The notes beneath the pieces are model-generated. The model searched no databases, was not told the origin of the DNA, and saw only the letters and a list, made by a program, of their open reading frames with translations. From Candidatus Peregrinibacteria bacterium (GTDB taxonomy: Bacteria > Patescibacteriota > Gracilibacteria > UM-FILTER-43-11): DNA of 35,727 nt. The DNA lies in assembly GCA_016934215.1 (NCBI GenBank), contig JAFGTE010000023.1, forward strand, positions 1 through 35,727. The letters run 5' to 3'. The stretch's first letter is position 1, and every line of letters starts with the position of its first letter. This document shows positions 16,333-22,822 of the stretch, in pieces. The position numbers and the translations under genes are program-made.

Positions 16333-16341
16333 ATTATAACA
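16333..16341 (-). promoter_or_regulatory. Extended -10 promoter for the PrgI/VirB4-N unit
   Basis: On the minus strand, TG-T-TATAAT is a perfect extended -10. The region upstream is T-rich without a clear -35. The leader of about 78 bases contains a small hairpin (TTGGC TAA GCCA) and a purine-rich stretch more than 25 bases before the TTG. Confidence 0.65.
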
Positions 16342-16392
16342 AAAAATGACCAAAAAATAAAGGGTTTTATTTATGAATAAGCCAAAAATGAG

Positions 16393-18426
16393 CTAATTTT
16401 CACTTCCGTTTTTCAGTTCAATGGTTTTTACGGCCAATTTGGCCATTTCGCCGCGCTTTATATTTCTTCCGGGGCCGAAAGTATCGTACTGGATGGTGCC
16501 GTTCGGAAGCCGAATTCCGTCGATCAGCCGATGATGCAGGGCAAAGTTGAGAGAAGGAAAGTACCATTCCCAGGTCAGAATGTCCTGAAAATTGTCTGTG
16601 CGTTGCCCTACGGTGTTTAAGTCAAAATTAAAGGCCGACATCAGCATCTTGACCGCTTCCACCCGGTTGATCGGGGAATCCGGTTTAAAAGATCCGTCAG
16701 GGTAGCCTTTGATCAACCCAAGCTGTTTGGCACGTTCAATGTAGGGGGCATACCAAGCATACAAAGGAACATCGTGAAAAGGGGCATCATACAGCTCTTC
16801 AAAGGGATTTACTTCTTCACCGATGGCATTGAGAGCGATTTTGGTGAATTCGGCACGTGTGAGAATGTCATCAGGGGCAAAAATCCCTTTGGCACGTCCT
16901 TTTACCATGTCCCAGCGGTAAAGTTGTTCAATATAATTTTTAGCCCAGTGGTTGACCGTATCTTTAAAGACAATTGCATTATAATTCAGGCCTGGTTGGG
17001 CAACGAAGAAGGTTCCTGTTTTGTCAGAAATAATCGTGACGGCGTCTCCCGTTTCATTCACCGCGTACAAGGTGGGGTCGATGGGGTAGTATTCCTCTGC
17101 CAGAGGATCAAAAGTAAAAAGCGTGATCGGGTCATTTTCGTTGTAACGGTCCGTAAAAGGAACGGTTATTTTAATGCTTGGGTTAAAAATCAGTTCGCCG
17201 CCCTCAGCGGGTTCCAGATGAAAGATAGATTTAAAAGAATATCCGAAGTTGATCGGGAAGGATTTAGTGTAGAGATTGTCAGGAGGTCTGATGTATCCCG
17301 TAAACGGAGTTCCGTCAGGGTGTGTGATCAATGTATCGCGTTCCAGATCAATAACGGTTCCTCCATTCAGGTCTACAAAGTGGATGGGGCGGGGGATTAT
17401 GCCTTCGTGTTTGGGGGTAATGTACAAGGCCGGTTTCGTACTGATGGTCATGGGGGTGTCGGAGCCGAAAAGCGGCGCTGTTACGGCGTTGATTTTGTAA
17501 TCGTCCTCATCGGTTCCGCTCAAACTGATAACACAGACGTTACTTAGGAGGATAAAACCATAGTTACATTCTTCCACCCGGCATTCAGGATAATCGGTTA
17601 CAGATTTCGTGTTGGGTGATTCCGGACAGCTGAAAGTGTAATTTTCTGTTTTTATTTCGCTTTTATTCCCTGCAGTGTCTTTACCGAAATGTTTTAGCGT
17701 TGTGTTATTTCTGATACTGAGCGGTACGCTGTACTGTTTTCCGTATTCTGAGGGCATGGTTCCGTCCATGGTGTAGTAGATTTTGGCACCCTCATCAAGG
17801 TACTCATCGCTAAAAGTATATTCACCATCATAAGCTTTGATAGTTACCGCTTGTCCCACGTGATAATGGCCGCCAGCCGGTTTAGCAACAACATTGGGCG
17901 GTTTGATATCAATGTGTTTGCCGGTATAAAAAGTGCTGACAAATCGTCCTTCCTGCATATTTCCCACAATATCTTTGACATGTTCAATGATCAGAGAATA
18001 ATCTTTTTCACCGATCAGCTCGTCAATAAAATTGATGGTCAGTGTTTTGTTGTCCTCAGCCAGTTCATATTCGATTTCAAAGGGCTTGTTGTATTGTCTG
18101 AAGGTTATATTGTAGTTGTTGATGGTGTTTTTATCGATTGCTTCGCTGAAAGTGATGATTAATTGTGCGGTAAGATTAGATACTTCGTCAGTTCCGTCCG
18201 GGATACTGACAGAGGCAACCTCGGGAGGGGTCATATCCTCTAATTGACAGTAAGCGCTACAGCCATCACGATTGATAAAGTTTCCGTCGTCGCACTCTTC
18301 ACCGTTTTCCGGGCTGTGTATAGTGTCACCGCAATAAAGTGCTTCTTCGGCCAGTACGATTCCAGTTGTCAGAAAGACAACAAGAATGCTGACAAGGCTG
18401 AATTTTTTTAGTGTGTTGAAATTCAT
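16393..18426 (-). CDS. Secreted SLH-domain surface protein with Cys-rich, Ig-like and chitobiase-like domains
   Basis: A 677-residue exported protein. Residues 1-26 are a signal peptide (KKFSLVSILVVFLTTGIVLA). Residues 30-62 are a Cys-rich DUF4215/myxococcus-type disulfide repeat (GEECDDGNFINRDGCSAYC). About 65-175 is an SbsA-like Big_5 domain (TPPEVASVSIPDGT, ITFSEAID). About 180-268 is a chitobiase-C-terminal-like beta domain (KIYYTMDGTMPSEYG). A long beta-rich middle follows, then three C-terminal SLH domains (about 487, 550 and 613 onward), which bind secondary cell-wall polymers. It is therefore probably an S-layer or wall-anchored adhesin-like protein. The frame is open 27 codons further upstream into efp, but the chosen ATG gives a clean signal peptide and starts 10 bases after the efp stop. 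Confidence 0.88.
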   Translation of the reverse strand: MNFNTLKKFSLVSILVVFLTTGIVLAEEALYCGDTIHSPENGEECDDGNFINRDGCSAYCQLEDMTPPEVASVSIPDGTDEVSNLTAQLIITFSEAIDKNTINNYNITFRQYNKPFEIEYELAEDNKTLTINFIDELIGEKDYSLIIEHVKDIVGNMQEGRFVSTFYTGKHIDIKPPNVVAKPAGGHYHVGQAVTIKAYDGEYTFSDEYLDEGAKIYYTMDGTMPSEYGKQYSVPLSIRNNTTLKHFGKDTAGNKSEIKTENYTFSCPESPNTKSVTDYPECRVEECNYGFILLSNVCVISLSGTDEDDYKINAVTAPLFGSDTPMTISTKPALYITPKHEGIIPRPIHFVDLNGGTVIDLERDTLITHPDGTPFTGYIRPPDNLYTKSFPINFGYSFKSIFHLEPAEGGELIFNPSIKITVPFTDRYNENDPITLFTFDPLAEEYYPIDPTLYAVNETGDAVTIISDKTGTFFVAQPGLNYNAIVFKDTVNHWAKNYIEQLYRWDMVKGRAKGIFAPDDILTRAEFTKIALNAIGEEVNPFEELYDAPFHDVPLYAWYAPYIERAKQLGLIKGYPDGSFKPDSPINRVEAVKMLMSAFNFDLNTVGQRTDNFQDILTWEWYFPSLNFALHHRLIDGIRLPNGTIQYDTFGPGRNIKRGEMAKLAVKTIELKNGSEN

Positions 18427-18436
18427 AGGTTTTTGT

Positions 18437-19000
18437 TTAATCACTGGCCCGGCTGTCGTATTGGCCGGTTTCCGTGTTGATGACAAGCTTATCCCCCTCT
18501 TTAACAAACAGGGGTACGTTTACGGTTATGCCTGTTTCTAAGGTGGCTGGCTTGGTACCGCCTTGAGCCGTATCGCCCTTAACACCGGGAACGGTATTTT
18601 TTACCTCCAATACGACTTTTACCGGTGGCTGAACGCCGATGGGATTCCCTTCATAAAAAGTGACAAAAACTTCTGTGCCGTCTTTCAGGTATTGCAGAAC
18701 ATCTTCAATATTTTCTGTATCCAATTCAAACTGCTCAAAATTTTCACTGTCCATGAAATAAGCTTTATTTTCGCTGTTGTATAAGTACTGGCAGCGTCGG
18801 CGTTCAATTTCAGCAAATTCAAATGATTCACCAGCGAGGAAAGTTTTGTCGAGCGCACTGCCGTCGATCAGATTTCTTAATTTGGTGCGCATGACGGGTT
18901 TCCGTTGCTGTTTACGATTAAATTCATTCCATACGACGAGGTATGGAGCGCCGTTGACTTTAACGACAGTGCCGGTCCGGATATCGGTGAGATTTCCCAT
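18437..19000 (-). CDS. efp: Elongation factor P with atypical tip loop
   Basis: Relieves ribosome stalling at polyproline. The 187 residues cover the three beta-barrel domains: the KOW-like N-terminal RTGTVVKVNGAPYLVVWNEF, the OB domain with YFMDSENFEQFELDTENI and GNPIGVQPPVKVVLEV, and domain III with TVPGVKGDTAQGGTKPATLETG and VNVPLFVKEGDKLVINTETGQYDSR. Everything is canonical except the domain I tip. Where most EF-Ps have PGKG with a modified Lys (E. coli K34), this protein reads NRKQQRKPVMRTKL. A gapless alignment puts Gln32 at the modified position, flanked by K30, R33 and K34. No modification enzyme gene is in the window. It has its own promoter and no Shine-Dalgarno sequence. Confidence 0.95.
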   Translation of the reverse strand: MGNLTDIRTGTVVKVNGAPYLVVWNEFNRKQQRKPVMRTKLRNLIDGSALDKTFLAGESFEFAEIERRRCQYLYNSENKAYFMDSENFEQFELDTENIEDVLQYLKDGTEVFVTFYEGNPIGVQPPVKVVLEVKNTVPGVKGDTAQGGTKPATLETGITVNVPLFVKEGDKLVINTETGQYDSRASD

Positions 19001-19025
19001 GTAGATAGCTGATTATTTCAGAGGG

Positions 19026-19034
19026 ATTATAGCA
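19026..19034 (-). promoter_or_regulatory. Extended -10 promoter for efp
   Basis: On the minus strand, TG-C-TATAAT is a perfect extended -10. Only a weak -35 (TTAGTC) lies 17 bases upstream. The predicted leader is about 19 bases. The promoter follows directly after the monophosphatase stop codon. Confidence 0.65.
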
Positions 19035-19045
19035 TACTTAGTATC

Positions 19046-19062
19046 AAGGACTAAGGACTAAG
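19046..19062. repeat. Short tandem repeat, 7-bp unit
   Basis: AAGGACT occurs twice in tandem, followed by AAG. It spans the stop codon of the monophosphatase gene and the -35 region of efp. A third partial resemblance is not present. Confidence 0.6.
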
Positions 19063-19834
19063 TATTAATTATTTTAAGGACTTCTTCGTGTATATCCGTT
19101 CCATTGCTGACCAGAATATTTTGATCACCCGGAACCCAGTCCTTTCCCGTAAAATCGGTAGCTCTGCCGCCCGCTTCCCGGATTAGCAGGGCGCCCGCCG
19201 CCAAATCCCATACCGGAAGACCATCCAGTAAATAAGCTTCCGCCAGTCCCTCTGCTACCAATCCCATTTCACCTCCGGCGGTTCTTAGGCGGTCCGCGTT
19301 GAAGGCGGCTAATTTTAGCTTGGCAGCGTATTTTTCAGCGGCTTTTACTCCTCTCTCGTCTGCTGTGTGGCAGTACAGAATGGAGGATTTAAGCATTTCT
19401 GTTTTTTTTGACACCGTGATTTTGGATCCGTTTAATAAAGCTCCTTCTCCTTTCATAGCTAAATAGATCTTGTTTACAGGCGGAACGCTGATGACGGCTA
19501 GGATGGGTTCGTTGTTTTTTAACAGGCAGAGGGTGGTGGCGTAAAAAGGAACCTGGATACTGTAATTTCGTGTCCCATCTAGAGGATCCAGCACCCAAAC
19601 ATATTCCGCTGACTTGTTTTCTTCCGCCCCTTCTTCTCCGATAATGCCGTGGCCGGGAAATCGTTTTTTGATGGCGCTCACATACAGCTGTTCGATCTCT
19701 TTGTCGAGTGCTGTCACCAGATCATGTGATCCTTTACTTTCAATGTCGTCAGATTTAAGTTTGCCAAAACTTTTTTTCAGTCTATTTCCTCCTTGTTCGG
19801 CCAGTTCCTGTGCAAATTTCAGATATTCCTGCAT
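19058..19834 (-). CDS. Inositol monophosphatase family phosphatase
   Basis: A 258-residue Mg2+-dependent phosphatase of the IMPase/CysQ/FBPase superfamily. Metal-binding residues are all visible: E67/E68 in IIGEEG, D83 and D86 in DPLDGTRNY, and D210 in VWDLAAGALLIREAGG. The family acts on inositol phosphates, PAP or histidinol phosphate; the substrate cannot be decided from sequence. The frame is open upstream into the tRNA, but the ATG giving MQEYLKFAQELAEQGGN is the correct family start and lies clear of the tRNA 3' end. It follows rplI and tRNA-CAT on the same strand and is probably read from the same transcript. Confidence 0.9.
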   Translation of the reverse strand: MQEYLKFAQELAEQGGNRLKKSFGKLKSDDIESKGSHDLVTALDKEIEQLYVSAIKKRFPGHGIIGEEGAEENKSAEYVWVLDPLDGTRNYSIQVPFYATTLCLLKNNEPILAVISVPPVNKIYLAMKGEGALLNGSKITVSKKTEMLKSSILYCHTADERGVKAAEKYAAKLKLAAFNADRLRTAGGEMGLVAEGLAEAYLLDGLPVWDLAAGALLIREAGGRATDFTGKDWVPGDQNILVSNGTDIHEEVLKIINT

Positions 19835-19906
19835 ATTTTTGTTATTGGATGTTAAAAGTATAAGAAAAAAACACCCATTCGTCACTTTATTTGTAGAGCC
19901 TTGTGA

Positions 19907-19982
19907 TGGTGGGCCTGGTTGGAATTGAACCAACGACCAATCGGTTATGAGCCGACTGCTCTAACCACTGAGCTACAGGCCC
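19907..19982 (-). tRNA. tRNA with anticodon CAT, probably tRNA-Ile2
   Basis: A complete 76-nt cloverleaf. The acceptor stem GGGCCTG pairs with CAGGCCC, the D arm is GCTC/GAGC, the anticodon stem GTCGG/CCGAT encloses loop CTCATAA, and A plus CCA are encoded. The paired G1-C72 excludes the initiator. The run from the D arm through TTGGTCG to the T arm strongly resembles E. coli ileX/ileY and B. subtilis tRNA-Ile(CAU), so I favour the lysidine-modified Ile isoacceptor reading AUA. Elongator tRNA-Met remains possible. It begins one base after the rplI stop codon. Confidence 0.9.
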
Positions 19983-19983
19983 A

Positions 19984-20430
19984 TTATTGTTCCGCTTCGA
20001 TCTTCACTTTGATTTCTACTTTCACCTTTTCTGCTAAGTGGATGGCTACCTTATAGTCACCGACTTCTTTCAGGTGTTCTTTCAACTTTATTGCGTCTTT
20101 GTCCACTTCCACTTTGTGTTCTTTTTTCAGCGCTTCCGCAATGTCTTTTTCACTAATGGAACCATAGAGTTTTTTGCCGCGGGCTTTCTTTTTGAAAGTC
20201 AGTTTTGCATGAGCCAGTTTTTCAGCTACTTCTTTAGCATTGGCTACCAGTTCCTCCATTTTTTTGATACGCTCTTCCATTCGTTTTTCGGCGATCTTTA
20301 TTCGGTTTGGAGTGGCGACATCGGCCAGTTTTTTAGGGAGTAAGAAATTCCGTGCATAGCCGTCTTTCACGGTGACGATGTCCCATTCATAGCCCAGGTG
20401 GGGGATACGGGTCTTGAGTATTACTTTCAT
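19984..20430 (-). CDS. rplI: Ribosomal protein bL9
   Basis: Large-subunit ribosomal protein. The 148 residues contain the N-terminal globular domain MKVILKTRIPHLGYEWDIV with the signature VKDGYARNFLLPKKLA, the long connecting helix (about 40-75, KRMEERIKKMEELVANAKEV) and the C-terminal domain with GKKLYGSISEKDIAEAL. bL9 is missing from some large CPR lineages, so its presence narrows the affiliation. It is 21 bases downstream of the solute-binding gene, and its stop codon directly precedes the tRNA 5' end. No Shine-Dalgarno sequence. Confidence 0.96.
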   Translation of the reverse strand: MKVILKTRIPHLGYEWDIVTVKDGYARNFLLPKKLADVATPNRIKIAEKRMEERIKKMEELVANAKEVAEKLAHAKLTFKKKARGKKLYGSISEKDIAEALKKEHKVEVDKDAIKLKEHLKEVGDYKVAIHLAEKVKVEIKVKIEAEQ

Positions 20431-20451
20431 TGTTAAAATGGTTAAGGGTTC

Positions 20452-22551
20452 TTAGAATTGTTTGATGATCCAAGTGAAGAAAGTGAGAGGGGTAACGCCG
20501 TCTTTGAACTTTCGGTCCACTTTGGCATACCAGTCTTCAATATTGCCCAATCGATCACTGATTGTGGCCAGATGATTGAAAGGAGGATGATTCACTTCTT
20601 TAGAGAGAGCCGTTAAATACGTGGGGCTGTATAGGAAGATGGCGGGCACTTCCTGACTGATGATTTCCTGAATGTCATTTAAGGTTTCTTTTCTTTCTTC
20701 TTCCTCTTCCAGTCTGGCTTTTTCAAGCAGACTGTCTACGACGAAGTTCTTGAACTGGGAAAAATTGATACCGCCTTCCCTGGCTTGTGAGCTGTGCCAG
20801 TAAGGATAAGCGTCGAGATTATAACCCAGGTTTTGGCCAAAAATCAACAAATCGTAGTCCCGGCTGTTTAGTCTCTGCTGAAAGTCCCCGTTCTCAAGTA
20901 TTTCTACATTAACTTCAACGCCGATTTTTAACCATTGTTTTTTAATTTCAAGAGCTACCTGCCTGTAGATTTCCGGTTTACTGCTCGTGATAAGACGGAG
21001 ACTCAATTTTTCACCGTCCTTATTTTCGCGGATTGGCAGAACTTCGGCTACTTCATTTTCTTCCCGAATCTGCTCCATTTTTCCTTCGCTTAGAACGAGA
21101 TCGGATGCAAAAGTGATCGTGATAGAATCAATTAATTTTTTTTCATCATTAAAGTCAATCGCATAAATTTCATAAATATTTTCACCGGGCTTCAAGCTGT
21201 CGTATTTTGTGGCTGCGACATAACTCCAGCCCGGATCACCCGGAACGTATTTTTTCAGTTCGTAGTCATTGACGATGATGCTTTTGGTATTTTTAGGTGT
21301 TGTTCCGGTAATGGTGACAGGCTCCCGACTGGTCTCCCAGTCCTTTCCTTCATTGGGGCTGTTGATGTAGGTTACTTCCGCTGTGGGACTGATTTCTTCC
21401 TCCTCTTTTTCTTCCTCCTCTTTCACTTCCTCTCCCTCTGTTTTGTTGGGAATCTGCCATTGAGTCTCGTAAAGCGCGCCGTTGGCCTTGGTCACGCTGT
21501 ACTGGTGAACCCAGTTTTCCTGATTGATTTCGAGGAGTGGCGTATCGATGACTTTATGCTCATTGATGGCTTCGATCAGGCTCTGTTTGTCGGTACCCAG
21601 CTGAAGGGCAAGACGCACGGTTGAATTCTTGAGTTTGGGTGCCTCATTATTGATAAAGATGGCTACATATTGTGGCAGTTGATAGCGATCCAGAGAGAAG
21701 CGGCCTTTTTTTAAAATAGATTCACTGTACTGCGAGGGAATATTTCTGACCCCGGTGAAGCCGCTTAAATTTTTCTGCAGTTCTTCAAAAGTACCGAATA
21801 CCTTAAACACGATGCTTTTAATATGGGGTGATCCGTCATAGAAATTCTCGAAAGCTTCTAATCCGTATTCTGAGTGATCTGCCAGCTGAACGTGGGATAC
21901 GAATTTATATCGTCCTGACCCGACAGGGGCGAAATTATAGGGGGCGGTATCTAAGAACTTAACTTCTTCGTTGATCAGCAGGTGTTTGGGAAGGATCCCT
22001 ACCATTGTTTTTACCAAAAAGAAAGAATCAGGTTTTTCGAGAAGGAACTCTATCGTACGATTGTCGATTTTAGTTGCTATGATGCCCGTATAATCATTGT
22101 AATTAAGAATGTTGCCGCTGAATTCAGGATTTTTGATAATGTCATTGTAGGTAAAAAGAATATCATCGGCCGTCACTTTTTCTCCATCGTGCCATTTGGC
22201 TCCTTCTTTAATGACAAAGGTGTATTTTTTACCACCCGGATCCGCTTTCACGTTGGCCAGATCGCCGACAATTTCACCCGTTTCCGTATCGTACCTCGTG
22301 AGGCCTGAAAAAATGAGTTGGGTCAGGTCGTGGGCAATACTGCCTTGCTGAACAAAGAGGGGGTTGAGCGAACTGACCTGACCAACGGCTCCTTCCACGT
22401 AGACACCGCCGGGAATGTAATCCATTTCGGAATTCTGATCATAAAAAGCGACTGCCATTTGATAAGCTGAAGCAAGCAAGACCAGACCCAAAAAAACGAG
22501 AAGGATCTTTTCTACTTTCGTTAAATTGTGAAGTAGTTTTTTTAGGCTCAT
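20452..22551 (-). CDS. Family 5 solute-binding protein, membrane-anchored, with inserted Ig-like domain
   Basis: A 699-residue extracellular protein of the oligopeptide/dipeptide-binding (SBP_bac_5) type. Residues 17-36 are an uncleaved transmembrane anchor; no lipobox Cys is present. The binding fold begins at GQVSSLNPLFVQ and includes VIKEGAKWHDGEKVTADDILFTY (116-135) and GSGRYKF, and resumes after residue 510 to end with a C-terminal lobe (DLLIFGQNLGYNLDAYPYWHSS). Between the lobes, residues about 370-486 are foreign to the family: an acidic linker (EEVKEEEEKEEEE) and a beta-rich Ig-like domain (VTITGTTPKNTKSIIVNDYE). No ABC permease or ATPase is nearby. It starts immediately after the secG stop codon (no gap). 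Confidence 0.85.
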   Translation of the reverse strand: MSLKKLLHNLTKVEKILLVFLGLVLLASAYQMAVAFYDQNSEMDYIPGGVYVEGAVGQVSSLNPLFVQQGSIAHDLTQLIFSGLTRYDTETGEIVGDLANVKADPGGKKYTFVIKEGAKWHDGEKVTADDILFTYNDIIKNPEFSGNILNYNDYTGIIATKIDNRTIEFLLEKPDSFFLVKTMVGILPKHLLINEEVKFLDTAPYNFAPVGSGRYKFVSHVQLADHSEYGLEAFENFYDGSPHIKSIVFKVFGTFEELQKNLSGFTGVRNIPSQYSESILKKGRFSLDRYQLPQYVAIFINNEAPKLKNSTVRLALQLGTDKQSLIEAINEHKVIDTPLLEINQENWVHQYSVTKANGALYETQWQIPNKTEGEEVKEEEEKEEEEISPTAEVTYINSPNEGKDWETSREPVTITGTTPKNTKSIIVNDYELKKYVPGDPGWSYVAATKYDSLKPGENIYEIYAIDFNDEKKLIDSITITFASDLVLSEGKMEQIREENEVAEVLPIRENKDGEKLSLRLITSSKPEIYRQVALEIKKQWLKIGVEVNVEILENGDFQQRLNSRDYDLLIFGQNLGYNLDAYPYWHSSQAREGGINFSQFKNFVVDSLLEKARLEEEEERKETLNDIQEIISQEVPAIFLYSPTYLTALSKEVNHPPFNHLATISDRLGNIEDWYAKVDRKFKDGVTPLTFFTWIIKQF

Positions 22552-22767
22552 TTACACAAACGCTATCAAGAGTGCATTAGCCATAAATATAAAGGCAAGG
22601 ACGATCGTGGCACGATAGATCACTTTTTCGGCACCTCGTTTAACCGACTGAAAAGACTGACCTCCTCCCATCACAGCGGAAAGGCCTCCGTCTTTGTTCT
22701 GTGTCAAAATGAGAATCATGAGGAGGATCGAAACAACTACCTGAATAATGAGGATGACTTTTTCCAT
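22552..22767 (-). CDS. secG: Preprotein translocase subunit SecG
   Basis: Small inner-membrane subunit of the Sec channel. The 71 residues comprise two transmembrane helices (about 3-22 and 51-71) around a polar loop. The loop carries the family signature QNKDGGLSAVMGGG followed by QSFQSVKRGAEKVIYRATIVLAF. A strong promoter with an extended -10 lies upstream. The solute-binding gene begins at the next base after its stop, so export machinery and an exported protein share the transcript. Confidence 0.93.
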   Translation of the reverse strand: MEKVILIIQVVVSILLMILILTQNKDGGLSAVMGGGQSFQSVKRGAEKVIYRATIVLAFIFMANALLIAFV

Positions 22768-22791
22768 TGGAATCGTTTAAAAAGCAGGGAG

Positions 22792-22820
22792 ATTTTAGCA
22801 TAGCTACTTGCTCTTAACAA
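22792..22820 (-). promoter_or_regulatory. Sigma-70 promoter with extended -10 for secG
   Basis: On the minus strand, TTGTTA (22820-22815), a 17-base spacer, then TAAAAT (22797-22792) preceded by TGC. The predicted leader is about 18 bases. The -35 begins two bases after the stop of the upstream REC-HAD gene. Confidence 0.7.
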
Positions 22821-22822
22821 GG

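Noticed and set aside
16774-17547. A 257-codon open frame antisense to the SLH protein gene
   Set aside because: The minus strand here codes for recognisable beta and SLH domains; the plus frame shows no domain or promoter.
18427-18507. A longer N-terminus for the SLH protein (27 extra residues)
   Set aside because: It would overlap efp and push the signal peptide away from the N-terminus; the internal ATG gives a standard signal peptide.
19835-19933. An upstream start for the monophosphatase inside the tRNA
   Set aside because: The added residues are translated tRNA sequence and do not match the family N-terminus.
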